Shown here in pieces: positions 15,278 to 24,218 of a stretch of DNA of 64,000 nucleotides. The number at the start of each line of letters is the position of its first letter. The stretch's first letter is position 1. Both the position numbers and the translations under genes were made by a program. The notes below the pieces were generated by a model that saw nothing but the letters and a program-made list of their open reading frames with translations, did no database searches and was not told the origin of the DNA. Source of the stretch: Methylobacterium sp. SyP6R (GTDB lineage Bacteria; Pseudomonadota; Alphaproteobacteria; Rhizobiales; Beijerinckiaceae); assembly GCF_019216885.1 (NCBI RefSeq), contig NZ_JAAQRC020000001.1, forward strand, positions 372,001 to 436,000, in the 5' to 3' direction.

Positions 15278-16042
15278 ATGAGTACCCTCCTCGACGTCCG
15301 CGGGGTCACGCTCCGCTACAAGACCCCCAACGTGCTGGTCACCGCGACCGAGCGCGTCAGCTTCCAGGTCGATACCTCCGACCGCTTCGTGCTGCTCGGG
15401 CCGTCCGGCTGCGGCAAGTCCACCCTGCTCAAGGCGGTGGGCGGCTACCTGCATCCGAGCGAGGGCGAGATCCGCATCAAGGACCGGGTGGTCAAGGAGC
15501 CCGGCGCCGACCGGATGATGGTGTTCCAGGAATTCGACCAGCTCCTGCCCTGGAAGTCGGTGCTCGAGAACGTCACCTTCCCGCTCCTCAACGCGCGCAA
15601 GATGTCCCGCCGCGAGGCGGAGGAGCGGGCGCGGGCCTATATCGAGAAGGTCGGCCTGACGCGGGCGATCGACAGCTACCCCCACACCCTCTCGGGCGGC
15701 ATGAAGCAGCGCGTGGCGATCGCCCGCGGCATGGCGATGGAGCCCGACATCCTGCTGATGGACGAGCCGTTCGCGGCGCTCGACGCGCTCACCCGGCGCA
15801 CCTGCCAGGACGAGCTCCTGCAGCTCTGGGAGGAGACGAAGTTCACGGTGCTCTTCGTCACCCACTCGATCGCCGAGGCGATCAAGATCGGCAACCGCAT
15901 CCTCCTGCTCTCGCCCCATCCGGGTCGGGTCAAGGCCGAGGTGCTCGATGTCGACAAGGTCTCGGCCCAGGACGGCAGCGCCGGCCAGCTCGAGCAGCAG
16001 ATCCACGACCTGCTGTTTTCCGACGAACCCGGCCACCATTGA
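15278..16042 (+). CDS. ABC transporter ATPase, SsuB/TauB type
   Basis: A 254-residue ATPase with Walker A GPSGCGKST at 41-49, signature LSGGMKQR from 138, Walker B ILLMDEP near 158-164 and an H-loop in FVTHSIAEA. Start at 15278 follows GGGAGGA. It works with the permease at 16065-16964 and the binding protein upstream. Confidence 0.93.
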   Translation: MSTLLDVRGVTLRYKTPNVLVTATERVSFQVDTSDRFVLLGPSGCGKSTLLKAVGGYLHPSEGEIRIKDRVVKEPGADRMMVFQEFDQLLPWKSVLENVTFPLLNARKMSRREAEERARAYIEKVGLTRAIDSYPHTLSGGMKQRVAIARGMAMEPDILLMDEPFAALDALTRRTCQDELLQLWEETKFTVLFVTHSIAEAIKIGNRILLLSPHPGRVKAEVLDVDKVSAQDGSAGQLEQQIHDLLFSDEPGHH

Positions 16043-16064
16043 GCGATCGTCGAGGAATCAAGCC

Positions 16065-16964
16065 ATGAGCACCACGACGAGCACCACGACGAGCACCACG
16101 ACGCGCCCCGCCATGCCGGCCCGCATCATCATGAGCGAGGCGGCGCCCGCCGCCGACGGCGCGGTCGAGCGCCAGCTCGGCACCGCCGAGATCCTGTGGA
16201 ACTCGGGCTTCGTCCGCAAGACCGTGATCATCGTCGTGCTGGCGCTGGTCTGGGAGATCTATGCCCGGATCCTCGACAACCCGCTCCTGTTCCCGACCTT
16301 CTCCGACACCGTCACGACGCTCTACGACCAGACGATCGACGGCACGATCCCGAGCCGGGCCTTCGCGTCGATCAAGGTGCTGCTGATGGGCTACGTCGCC
16401 GGCATCCTGCTCGCCGCGACGCTGACCATGCTGGCGATCTCGACCCGCATCGGCACCGACTTTCTCGAGACGATGACGGCGATGTTCAATCCCCTGCCGG
16501 CCATCGCGCTCCTGCCCCTGGCGCTGATCTGGTTCGGCCTCGGCAACGGCAGCCTGGTCTTTGTGCTGGTCCATTCGGTGCTGTGGGCGGTGGCGCTCAA
16601 CACCCATTCGGGCTTCCGCGGCGTGTCGAACACGCTCAGGATGGTCGGGCGCAATTACGGCCTCAAGGGGCTCCCTTATGTCACCAAGATCCTGATCCCG
16701 GCGGCGTTCCCGAGCATCCTCACCGGCCTCAAGATCGGCTGGGCCTTCGCCTGGCGCACGCTCATCGCCGCCGAACTCGTCTTCGGCGTGTCGTCGGGGG
16801 CCGGGGGCTTGGGCTGGTTCATCTTCGAGAACCGCAACCTCCTCGACATCCCGGCGGTGTTCGCGGGACTGCTCACCGTGATCATCATCGGCCTCGTGGT
16901 CGAGAACCTGATCTTCCGCACGCTGGAGCGGCGGACGGTGCAGAAATGGGGCTTGCAGCACTGA
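16065..16964 (+). CDS. ABC transporter permease, SsuC/TauC type
   Basis: This 299-residue membrane protein has about six transmembrane segments starting near residue 45 (KTVIIVVLALVWEIYARI) and a permease loop (GRNYGLKGLPYVTKILIPAA). The N-terminus is odd: codons 2-13 are three exact copies of a 12-bp unit encoding Ser-Thr-Thr-Thr (16068-16103). The unit is a multiple of 3, so slippage would change length without breaking the frame. The start at 16065 follows GAGGAAT. An internal ATG after the repeat (MPARI or MSEAA) could also serve. Confidence 0.9.
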   Translation: MSTTTSTTTSTTTRPAMPARIIMSEAAPAADGAVERQLGTAEILWNSGFVRKTVIIVVLALVWEIYARILDNPLLFPTFSDTVTTLYDQTIDGTIPSRAFASIKVLLMGYVAGILLAATLTMLAISTRIGTDFLETMTAMFNPLPAIALLPLALIWFGLGNGSLVFVLVHSVLWAVALNTHSGFRGVSNTLRMVGRNYGLKGLPYVTKILIPAAFPSILTGLKIGWAFAWRTLIAAELVFGVSSGAGGLGWFIFENRNLLDIPAVFAGLLTVIIIGLVVENLIFRTLERRTVQKWGLQH

Positions 16965-16971
16965 CGCCCCA

Positions 16972-17200
16972 ACCCTCCCCCCACAGAACTCGGGCTTGCC
17001 CGAGTCCTGCATCCACTTGCCCAAGTCGGGCAAGCCCGACTTGGAATGGGGGAGGGTGGCCTACGGAGTAGGCCGGGAGAGGGGCAGCGCGACGCTGATC
17101 CAGACGGCGCCCGTCACCACGGTCGCGACCTCTCCGGAAGCGGCGTCCCCTCTCCCGGCCCGCTTCGCGGGCCACCCTCCCCCGCAGAGGGGGGAGGGGA
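16972..17200. repeat. palindrome family D, copy 1
   Basis: Ends in CCCTCCCCC-type and GGGGGAGGG-type arms with two smaller hairpins inside (CTCGGGCTTGCCCGAG; AAGTCGGGCAAGCCCGACTT). A middle block (GATCCAGACGGCGCCCGTCA region) recurs in inverse orientation at 59554-59726. It follows the permease gene and precedes the dehydratase. Confidence 0.8.
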
Positions 17201-17247
17201 TGGGCGTCGCGATTCATCGAACGACACAAACTGGAGCCTGGAAAAAA

Positions 17248-19044
17248 ATGGCCCGCGACCCGCTCCCCCCGCCCGACCTCGAACCCGGCACCATCCCGGA
17301 CGGCCCGCAAGGGCAGCGCCGCGACCCCGCCTCCTTGCGCTCCGCCCGCTGGTTCGGCCCGGCCGACCTGCGCTCCTTCGGGCACCGCTCCCGCGCGATG
17401 CAGATGGGCTACGCCCCCGAGGAATGGACCGGCAAACCGGTCATCGCGATCCTCAACACCTGGTCCGACCTCCAGCCCTGCCACGCCCACTTCAAGCACC
17501 GCGTCGACGACGTGAAGCGCGGGATCCTGATGGCGGGGGGCTTTCCCGTCGAACTCCCGGCGATCTCGGTCTCCGAGAGCTTCGTCAAGCCGACCACCAT
17601 GCTCTACCGCAACATGCTGGCGATGGAGACCGAGGAGCTCTTGCGCTCCCACCCCGTCGACGGCGCGGTGCTGATGGGCGGCTGCGACAAGTCCACGCCG
17701 GGCCTGCTTCTCGGCGCCACCAGCATGAACCTGCCGGCGATCTACATCCCGGCGGGGCCGATGCTGCGCGGCAACTGGCAGGGCAAGGTGCTGGGTTCGG
17801 GCTCCGACAGCTGGAAGTACTGGGACGAATTGCGCGCCGGCAAGATCACCGACCAGGACTGGCTCGGGATCGAGGGCGGCATCGCCCGCTCCTACGGCAC
17901 CTGCATGACCATGGGCACCGCCTCGACCATGACGGCGATCGCGGAAGCCGTCGGCATGGTGCTGCCCGGCGGCTCATCGATCCCGGCGGCCGATGCCGGG
18001 CATATCCGGCTGTGCTCGGAATCCGGGCGGCGCATCGTCGACATGGTGTGGGAGGACCTGACCCCGCAGCGGATCCAGACCCGGGAGGCCTACGAGAACG
18101 CCATCGCGGTCGCGATGGCGATGGGCTGCTCGACCAACGCCATCATCCACCTGATCGCCATGGCGCGCCGGGCCGGCCACGCCATCGGCCTCGACGATTT
18201 CGAGCGCTACAGCCGCATCGTCCCGGTGATCGGCAACGTCCGCCCGAGCGGCAACACCTACCTGATGGAGGATTTCTTCTACGCCGGCGGCATCCGGGCG
18301 CTGATGAACGAGATCCGCGAGCACCTGCATCTCGACTGCCTGACGGTGAGCGGCCGGACCCTCGGCGAGACGATCGAGGGGGCGGGTGTCCACAATGCCG
18401 ACGTGATCCGGCCGCTGTCGAACCCGGTCTACGGCCAGGGCTCGCTCGCGGTGCTGAAGGGCAACCTCGCGCCGAGCGGCTGCGTCATCAAGCCGGCGGC
18501 GATGGACCAGCGCTTCCTCAAGCATTCCGGCCCGGCCCTCGTCTTCGACGATTACCCGTCGTTGAAGGCGGCGATCGACGACGAGACTCTCGACGTGACC
18601 GCCGATCACGTGCTGGTCCTGCGCAATGCCGGGCCGCAGGGCGGGCCGGGCATGCCCGAATGGGGCATGCTGCCGATGCCGAAGAAGCTGCTCAAGGAGG
18701 GGCACCGCGACATGCTGCGCCTGTCGGATGCGCGGATGAGCGGCACCAGCTACGGCGCCTGCGTGCTCCACGTCGCGCCGGAATCCTTCATCGGCGGGCC
18801 GCTGGCATTGCTGCGCACCGGCGACATCGTCAGCATCGACGTCGAGGCCAGGGCGATCCGCATGGAGGTCTCGGACGAGGAACTGGCGCAGCGCCGCGCC
18901 GCCTGGACCCCGCCGGCCCCGCGCTACGAGCGCGGCTACGGCGTGATGTTCTCGCGCCACATCCAGCAGGCCGACGAGGGCTGCGATTTCGACTTCCTGC
19001 GCACCGAGTACGGCGCCCCGGTGCCCGAGCCGGCGATCTACTGA
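17248..19044 (+). CDS. IlvD/Edd-family sugar-acid dehydratase
   Basis: A 598-residue Fe-S dehydratase of the IlvD/Edd family, most like pentonate dehydratases (L-arabinonate or D-xylonate), which make 2-keto-3-deoxy acids. The three cluster cysteines are C78 (LQPCHAHF), C146 (GGCDKSTPG) and C219 (YGTCMTMGTAS). DARMSGTSYGACVLHVAPES is the conserved C-terminal block with the catalytic serine region. The start is the ATG at 17248 after an A-rich stretch and no strong ribosome site, so it is moderately certain. No other sugar-acid gene is adjacent. IlvD itself (dihydroxyacid dehydratase) is less likely given residues around the active site. Confidence 0.88.
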   Translation: MARDPLPPPDLEPGTIPDGPQGQRRDPASLRSARWFGPADLRSFGHRSRAMQMGYAPEEWTGKPVIAILNTWSDLQPCHAHFKHRVDDVKRGILMAGGFPVELPAISVSESFVKPTTMLYRNMLAMETEELLRSHPVDGAVLMGGCDKSTPGLLLGATSMNLPAIYIPAGPMLRGNWQGKVLGSGSDSWKYWDELRAGKITDQDWLGIEGGIARSYGTCMTMGTASTMTAIAEAVGMVLPGGSSIPAADAGHIRLCSESGRRIVDMVWEDLTPQRIQTREAYENAIAVAMAMGCSTNAIIHLIAMARRAGHAIGLDDFERYSRIVPVIGNVRPSGNTYLMEDFFYAGGIRALMNEIREHLHLDCLTVSGRTLGETIEGAGVHNADVIRPLSNPVYGQGSLAVLKGNLAPSGCVIKPAAMDQRFLKHSGPALVFDDYPSLKAAIDDETLDVTADHVLVLRNAGPQGGPGMPEWGMLPMPKKLLKEGHRDMLRLSDARMSGTSYGACVLHVAPESFIGGPLALLRTGDIVSIDVEARAIRMEVSDEELAQRRAAWTPPAPRYERGYGVMFSRHIQQADEGCDFDFLRTEYGAPVPEPAIY

Positions 19045-19050
19045 CGCTCT

Positions 19051-19152
19051 GTTCGGACGAAGTCTTCCGGACAGAGCGTCACAAGCCCGCGCGGCGCTTG
19101 AGCGAAGTCGAAATCCGCATCGCGAAGCGATCAATCGGATTTCATATGATAG
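19051..19152. repeat. palindrome family B, diverged inverse copy
   Basis: CCCGCGCGGCGCTTGAGCGAAG and the hairpin CGAAATCCGCATCGCGAAGCG recur in inverse complement in the family B copies at 1409-1516 and 33857-33964, with many changes and a degenerate outer stem. It lies after the dehydratase gene. Confidence 0.55.
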
Positions 19153-19181
19153 GGCTCCGGGCGAGAACCCGGAGCACCCCC

Positions 19182-19946
19182 ATGATCCGCCCGAGCATGA
19201 CCCGCCCGAAGGGAACCGCCGCCGCGACCGGCCGCTCGCTGCGGCTCTATCGCGGCGGGGCTGCGCCCCACGCCGCCATGGACGCGCTCTATGCCCGCTT
19301 CGCGCGGCCGGGCGACCTGGTGTTCGATGTCGGCGCCCATGTCGGGGATCGCGTCGCGGCCTTCCGGCGCCTGGGCGCCCGGGTCGTCGCGCTGGAGCCG
19401 CAGCCCGGGCCGATGCGAGCCCTGCGCCTGCTCCACGGCCGCGACGCGAGCGTGATCCTGGTCGCGGCGGCGGTCGGCGATGAAGCGGGCGAGGTCGTGT
19501 TCCATCTCAACTCGGCCAACCCGACCGTGTCCTCGGTCTCGGCGGAGTTCGTCGCCGGGGCTGCGGGCGCGCCGGGCTGGGAGGGGCAGGTCTGGGACCG
19601 GACGATCACGGTGCCGGCCACGACCCTCGACCGGCTGGTGGCGGAGCACGGGCGCCCGGCCTTCGTGAAGATCGACGTCGAGGGGTTCGAGGACCGGGTG
19701 CTGGCGGGCCTGTCGGTGCCGCTCCCCGCCCTGTCCTTCGAGTTCACCACCATCGCCCGGGACGTGGCGCTCCGCTGCCTCGACCGGCTGGCCTCGCTCG
19801 GCGCCTACGGATTCGATGTCGCGCTCGGCGAGAGCCAGGCGTTGAGCTTCGGCCATCCTGTCGGCCGCGACGCGATGGCGGCGCATCTGATGGCGCTGCC
19901 GCAGGCGGCGAATTCCGGGGATGTCTACGCCCTGCTCCAGCCTTGA
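19182..19946 (+). CDS. FkbM-family SAM-dependent methyltransferase
   Basis: This 254-residue protein has the SAM-binding motif VFDVGAHVGDR (about 47-57), an acidic residue after the second strand (VVALEPQPGPM) and the family motif FVKIDVEGFEDRVLAGL. FkbM-type enzymes O-methylate sugars or polyketides. It stands alone between unrelated genes, with no polysaccharide cluster nearby. The start at 19182 is chosen from the family N-terminus; an in-frame ATG at 19197 is possible. Confidence 0.88.
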   Translation: MIRPSMTRPKGTAAATGRSLRLYRGGAAPHAAMDALYARFARPGDLVFDVGAHVGDRVAAFRRLGARVVALEPQPGPMRALRLLHGRDASVILVAAAVGDEAGEVVFHLNSANPTVSSVSAEFVAGAAGAPGWEGQVWDRTITVPATTLDRLVAEHGRPAFVKIDVEGFEDRVLAGLSVPLPALSFEFTTIARDVALRCLDRLASLGAYGFDVALGESQALSFGHPVGRDAMAAHLMALPQAANSGDVYALLQP

Positions 19947-20024
19947 GCGGCCGCACCGGTCCTGCCGTTGAGGAGTCGTTCACGCCTCGCAGGCGACGCT
20001 CGGTCACGTCGAACGGAGAGCGGC

Positions 20025-20234
20025 ATGGGCGCGTGGATCGGGATCGGTGGGGCGGCCGTGCTCGGCGCGTTGTGGCTCACCGGGGCGGCCCAGGCCGGCT
20101 CGCCGGACCGGACGCAACGCTACCTCGACGCGATGACGCGGCACGACCTGTGCGCCCGGGACGATGCGGGGTTGAGGCGGCTCCACCGCGATCTGTCGAA
20201 ACCCTCCGCCGCGAGGGTCGGCGCGAAACGCTGA
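20025..20234 (+). CDS. small secreted protein
   Basis: A 69-residue protein with a signal peptide (about 1-24, cleavage after AQA) and a basic, helical mature part of about 45 residues. An ACGGAGAG ribosome site lies 5-6 nt before the ATG. No family is recognised and it has a single Cys. It lies 78 bp after the FkbM gene. Confidence 0.55.
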   Translation: MGAWIGIGGAAVLGALWLTGAAQAGSPDRTQRYLDAMTRHDLCARDDAGLRRLHRDLSKPSAARVGAKR

Positions 20235-20235
20235 G

Positions 20236-20299
20236 CAGATTTCGAAAAAGTGGTGACCGGTGTTGCGACAAAAATCTGCGACAAAACAAGAACCTGAGC
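20236..20299. repeat. Rhizobiales-type dispersed repeat
   Basis: The stretch containing CGAAAAAGTGGTGACCGG and GCGACAAAACAAGAACCTGA resembles a repeat I recall as common in intergenic regions of Bradyrhizobium, Methylobacterium and relatives. It is lower in G+C than its surroundings. Only one copy is visible in this window. Confidence 0.45.
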
Positions 20300-20383
20300 G
20301 GACGAAGCGTTGGCCTGCCAACGCAAGTCTGCTTGGGGGCGGATGCCGGCCCGGGGCCGGCACCGATCGGTCGAGCGGGCGGC

Positions 20384-20617
20384 TCAATCGGCCGAGCGCA
20401 CGATCTTGGTAATGGCGAGCGGGGGCTTGCCGGACTTTTCCGCGATGTCGCGGTCCTGCTCCTCGATCACCTGGCGCACGGCGCCATCGACGTCGTGCTC
20501 GAGCGTGGCGGTCCGGGGCACCCGGCGGTTGGAGCGGCGCGAGCCGTCCTCGTAGTAGACGTCGAACAGGACGTAGCCCGTATCCTGCACTTTCGGCTTC
20601 TGCTTCGAACGCAGCAT
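20384..20617 (-). CDS. small conserved-looking hypothetical protein
   Basis: A 77-residue soluble protein. It begins with a basic segment (MLRSKQKPKVQDTG), has a beta-rich centre (YVLFDVYYEDGSRRSNRRVP) and an acidic helix (VDGAVRQVIEEQDRDIAEKSG). AAGA-type purines precede the ATG at 20617. The mixed hydrophobic pattern and coherent codon use support a real gene; function is unknown. Confidence 0.65.
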   Translation of the reverse strand: MLRSKQKPKVQDTGYVLFDVYYEDGSRRSNRRVPRTATLEHDVDGAVRQVIEEQDRDIAEKSGKPPLAITKIVRSAD

Positions 20618-20872
20618 GGTCGTTGACTCTTCTTGGCGGCGGGGCACACGGCACGACAACGCGGCCCGTGAGGCCACGCTGACATGCGGCCCGCGCCGCG
20701 AGGGGGAGGATCGATCGAGTGACGGCGGTCCTTCGGGCACTCGGCCGGGGGCCTGCCTCGAAGGGGCGGGCGCGCGACGCGAGCGAGGATATGGGCCCGA
20801 ACGACGCCGAACGCCAGCGCGAAGCGCCAGCGTCGATGCCGCAGTGCAGGAAAATGCGGAGCGGTGCGGCGC

Positions 20873-21106
20873 TCAGCCGGTATACATCACTGCCGCCACC
20901 GGGGCGGCCTTCGGGCGGGCGGTGTGGGTCATGGCCCAGATCGACCAGGCGGCGAGGCCCGAGCAGAAGAGCAGCACCAGCCCGCGGACGTAGCGGCCGC
21001 GGTGGATGTCGCGCACGGCATAGACCGGCAGCAACGCCGCCTTGGCGAGGTTGCGCAGGGCCAGAACCATCAGGATCGCCATGAAGGCCGTCACTGTCCC
21101 GAGCAT
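20873..21106 (-). CDS. small two-helix membrane protein
   Basis: A 77-residue protein with two predicted transmembrane segments (LGTVTAFMAILMVLAL and GLVLLFCSGLAAWSIWAM) separated by a basic loop (VRDIHRGRYVRG). The start at 21106 is preferred because AAGGGGG lies 6 nt upstream; the ATG at 21112 directly abuts that site. Function unknown. Confidence 0.6.
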   Translation of the reverse strand: MLGTVTAFMAILMVLALRNLAKAALLPVYAVRDIHRGRYVRGLVLLFCSGLAAWSIWAMTHTARPKAAPVAAVMYTG

Positions 21107-21468
21107 GTCCATCCCCCTTCGGCCGTGAGCCATGGCGGAGCTTATCCCCGCAACACGGCGAAACGAAGCCACCCGCTCGAAATTATCGCTGCGACGTGTC
21201 AACCCGGCCACAGCGATCCTGCACGCCGAATGGTTAACGATGCGTAACGGAGCCACGGCGCTCACCGCTCCCGCCTGACATCCGGCCTCGCAGGGACGCA
21301 GACCGCCGCCCTGCCGAGGGGGGACGTGCCAAGTCCTCCCAGAGCAGGCGGTTCTTGGCTTGGCCTTCGCCTCGTGCCGCCCGAGCTTGCGCCCGGCGCC
21401 GTGGGCCAGCGACCGCCGACGGCCTATACGGATTGGGAGCCGCTCGTGGGCGTGGGGGCCGGAAGCCG
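21107..21468. other. intergenic region without a recognised gene
   Basis: Contains only Arg/Pro-rich spurious frames. A short inverted repeat (TCGCTG...CAGCGA, around 21187-21215) may belong to the promoter region of the small membrane-protein gene. Confidence 0.5.
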
Positions 21469-22410
21469 TCAGTAGCCCCGCGCCGCATCCACCGTGTCCG
21501 GCGGCACCCGGCCCGCGCGCACGGCCTCGGCCGCGGCGAGCAGGGTGCGGGCGACCGCCTGGGGGCTCGCCTCGCAGGCCTCGTGCGGGGTGATGCGGAT
21601 CGCCGGATGGTCCCAGAACGGGTGCTCGGGCGGTAGCGGCTCGGTGGCGAACACGTCGAGGGCGGCGCCCGCGAGACGGCCGGATTCGAGCGCCGCCAGG
21701 AGATCGGCCTCGACCAGGTGCTCGCCGCGGCCGACCTGGATCAGGACGCCGCCGGGGCGCAGGGACGAGAAGAGGCGCGCATCGAGAATGGCGCGGGTCT
21801 CCGGCGTCAGCGGCAGCAGGTTCACCAGGACTTCCGTTTCACCGAGCATGGCCGTGAGCCCGTCCGGGCCGTGATGGTGGATGACACCAAGGTCCGCCTC
21901 CTGTGGCCTGCGGCTCCAGGCCCGGACCGGAAAGCCGAGGGCGGCCAGGTCGCTGGCGACCCGTCGGCCGATCTTGCCGTAGCCGAGAAGGCCCACCGGC
22001 ACTGCGCTCGCATCGCGCGGATAGAGGCGGCGCCAGATCCGGTCGCGCTGGTTCTCGGCGTAAGTGGTGAAGCGGCGCTGGTGGCCGATGACGTGCCAGA
22101 GCACGAAGCCCGACATCGCCCGCGCCTGGTCGGGATCGACCACCCGCACCACCGGCAGGTCCGGCGGACGTCCGGGACAGGCGAGGAGATTGTCGACCCC
22201 CGCTGCGATCGAGCACAGGGCCGCGAGGTTGGGGTAGCGCGCCAGCGCGTCGGCGGGCGGGCGCCAGCCGAGCGCCAGACGCACCCGCTCGGGGTTCGGT
22301 GCGGGGTGATCCACGATCTCGACGTGATCGGAAATCCCGGCGAGCGCCGCGCCGAACAATCCGCGCAGGTCGGTGGTCGCGCTCAAGAGCACGCAGGGAA
22401 GGCGGTCCAT
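21469..22410 (-). CDS. D-2-hydroxyacid dehydrogenase, GhrA-like
   Basis: A 313-residue NAD(P)H-dependent reductase of the glyoxylate/hydroxypyruvate type. The nucleotide motif is GLLGYGKIGRRVASDLAALG. The catalytic triad is seen as Arg in QVGRGEHLVE, Glu in DVFATEPLPPEHPFW and His in ITPHEACE. The QAR-MSGFVLWHV stretch is typical of GhrA. It lies 187 bp downstream of the ABC transporter operon on the same strand, so it could process an imported substrate or be independent. Repeat C3 lies between. Confidence 0.87.
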   Translation of the reverse strand: MDRLPCVLLSATTDLRGLFGAALAGISDHVEIVDHPAPNPERVRLALGWRPPADALARYPNLAALCSIAAGVDNLLACPGRPPDLPVVRVVDPDQARAMSGFVLWHVIGHQRRFTTYAENQRDRIWRRLYPRDASAVPVGLLGYGKIGRRVASDLAALGFPVRAWSRRPQEADLGVIHHHGPDGLTAMLGETEVLVNLLPLTPETRAILDARLFSSLRPGGVLIQVGRGEHLVEADLLAALESGRLAGAALDVFATEPLPPEHPFWDHPAIRITPHEACEASPQAVARTLLAAAEAVRAGRVPPDTVDAARGY

Positions 22411-22513
22411 TGTCAGGCCTGGTTGAACGGAAAAGTCTGCCGTGATTGAAAGACGAGCGGAGCGTCCGACCAGCCATCCCAGAGCGCGTTCGAGTTGGCC
22501 GGCCGAAGTGAAA

Positions 22514-22565
22514 CCCTCGATGTCATCCCGGGGCCGCGCACCGGAACCCGGGATGACATCGAGGG
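22514..22565. repeat. palindrome family C, short copy 3
   Basis: A 19-bp perfect inverted repeat (CCCTCGATGTCATCCCGGG and complement) around a 14-nt centre (GCCGCGCACCGGAA). It is the outer part of family C without the long unique centre. It follows the ABC ATPase gene on the minus strand and may stabilise or terminate that transcript. Confidence 0.8.
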
Positions 22566-22597
22566 TGGCAGACCCGTCGCCGCCGCGACGCGGAGTC

Positions 22598-24217
22598 TCA
22601 CGCCGCTTGCCGCACCCGGCCAGGCACCGCCTCGAGAAGCGCGCGCGTATAGGGATGCTCGGGATTGGCGAACAGCGCGCTCGCGCTCTTCAGCTCCACG
22701 ATCTCACCCTGGCGCATCACCGCGATCCGGTCGCAGATCTGGGCCGCCACCCGCAGATCGTGGGTGATGAACAGCATCGACAGGCCGAGGCGCGCCTTGA
22801 GATCTTCCAGCAGCGCCAGCACCTGGGCCTGGACCGAGACATCGAGGGCCGAGACCGCCTCGTCGGCGACCAGCACCTCGGGTTCGAGCGCGAGCGCCCG
22901 GGCGATGCCGATGCGCTGGCGCTGGCCGCCGGAGAATTCGTGCGGGAACCGCTCCAGCGCCTTCTCGTCGAGGCCGACGAGGGAGAGGAGGCGGCGCGCC
23001 CGCTCCGTCGCTTCCGTCACCGAGACCCCGTGCGCCACCGGCCCGTCGGCGATGATCTGACCCACGCTGCGGCGCGGGTTGAGCGAGGCGAAGGGATCCT
23101 GAAAAACCATCTGGATCCGGCTGCGGGCCCGGCGCAGGGCCTCGCCCTTCAGCCCCGTGAGGTCGGTGTCGCCGAGGCGCACGGCCCCGGCATCGGGGTC
23201 GATCAGCCGCATGACGAGGCGCGCGACCGAGGATTTCCCCGAACCCGATTCGCCGACGAGCCCCAGCGTCTCGCCGCGGTGGAGCGTGAAGGCCACGTCC
23301 CGCGCCGCCGCGGTGCGGCGCTTCGGCTTCCACAGCCCGCCGCCGGTGACGTAGGTCTTTTGCAGGCCCGTCACCTCGATCGCCTTCGGCCCCGAAAGGG
23401 GAGGGCGGGTCGGCGGGTCCATGGTCGGCACGGCGGCGAGCAGGGTCCTGGTATAGGCGGCCTGCGGCCGGCCGAGCACGGCGGCCGCGGGGCCTTCCTC
23501 CACCACCCGGCCGTGGCGCAGCACCAGCACCCGGTCGGCGATCTCCGCCACCACGCCGAAATCGTGGGTGATGAACAGGACCGCCATGTGGCGGCGGGTC
23601 TGAAGGTCGCGGATCAGCTTGAGGATCTGGGCCTGCGTCGTGACGTCGAGGGCCGTGGTCGGCTCGTCGGCGACGAGGACGGTGGGTTCGAGGGCCAGCG
23701 CCATCGCGATCATCGCCCGCTGGCGCTGGCCGCCCGAGAGCTGGTGGGGATAGGAGCGGACGATCTGCTCGGGGTTGGGCAGCCCGACCTCGCCGGCGAG
23801 CGCCACCGCCCGGGCGCGGCGCTCCTTGGGGTTAAGCTGGCCATGGGCCTCGAACATCTCGGCCATCTGGTCGCCGATCCGCATCAGCGGGTTCAGCGCC
23901 GTCATCGGCTCCTGGAAGATCATCGCGATCCGCCGGCCGCGGGTGTCGCGCCAGCCGGCTTCGTTCTGGCCCAAGAGGTCGGTCTCGCCGAGGCGGATCG
24001 CTCCGGAGACCGGCCGCACCGCCTTCGGCAACAGGCCCATCAGGGCGTGCGCGCACATCGACTTGCCGGAGCCCGACTCGCCGACGAGGCACAGGATCTC
24101 GCCGGCCACGAGATCGAACGACACGCCGTCGACGGCGTTCGGCCGGTCGCCGCCTTCCGGCAGGGCGAGGCTTAGAGATCGGACCGAGGCGGCGACCCGG
24201 CGGGTGTCGGAATCCAT
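22598..24217 (-). CDS. peptide-type ABC transporter ATPase, fused DppD-DppF
   Basis: A 539-residue protein holding two complete ATPase domains, equal to DppD and DppF in one chain. Domain 1 has Walker A GESGSGKSMCAH, signature LSGGQRQRAMIA and DEPTTALDVTT. Domain 2 has GESGSGKSSVAR, FSGGQRQRIGIA and DEAVSALDVSV. The end of each domain carries the NPEHPYTRALL/RPQAAYTRTLL oligopeptide-transporter tail. The fused form is common (YejF/GsiA type). It starts 1 nt after the permease stop. Confidence 0.93.
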   Translation of the reverse strand: MDSDTRRVAASVRSLSLALPEGGDRPNAVDGVSFDLVAGEILCLVGESGSGKSMCAHALMGLLPKAVRPVSGAIRLGETDLLGQNEAGWRDTRGRRIAMIFQEPMTALNPLMRIGDQMAEMFEAHGQLNPKERRARAVALAGEVGLPNPEQIVRSYPHQLSGGQRQRAMIAMALALEPTVLVADEPTTALDVTTQAQILKLIRDLQTRRHMAVLFITHDFGVVAEIADRVLVLRHGRVVEEGPAAAVLGRPQAAYTRTLLAAVPTMDPPTRPPLSGPKAIEVTGLQKTYVTGGGLWKPKRRTAAARDVAFTLHRGETLGLVGESGSGKSSVARLVMRLIDPDAGAVRLGDTDLTGLKGEALRRARSRIQMVFQDPFASLNPRRSVGQIIADGPVAHGVSVTEATERARRLLSLVGLDEKALERFPHEFSGGQRQRIGIARALALEPEVLVADEAVSALDVSVQAQVLALLEDLKARLGLSMLFITHDLRVAAQICDRIAVMRQGEIVELKSASALFANPEHPYTRALLEAVPGRVRQAA

Positions 24218-24218
24218 C

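Noticed and set aside
17046..19946. A 966-codon frame fusing repeat D1, an antisense-frame dehydratase and the FkbM gene
   Set aside because: Only the last 254 codons are a real protein. The rest is another frame of the dehydratase gene.
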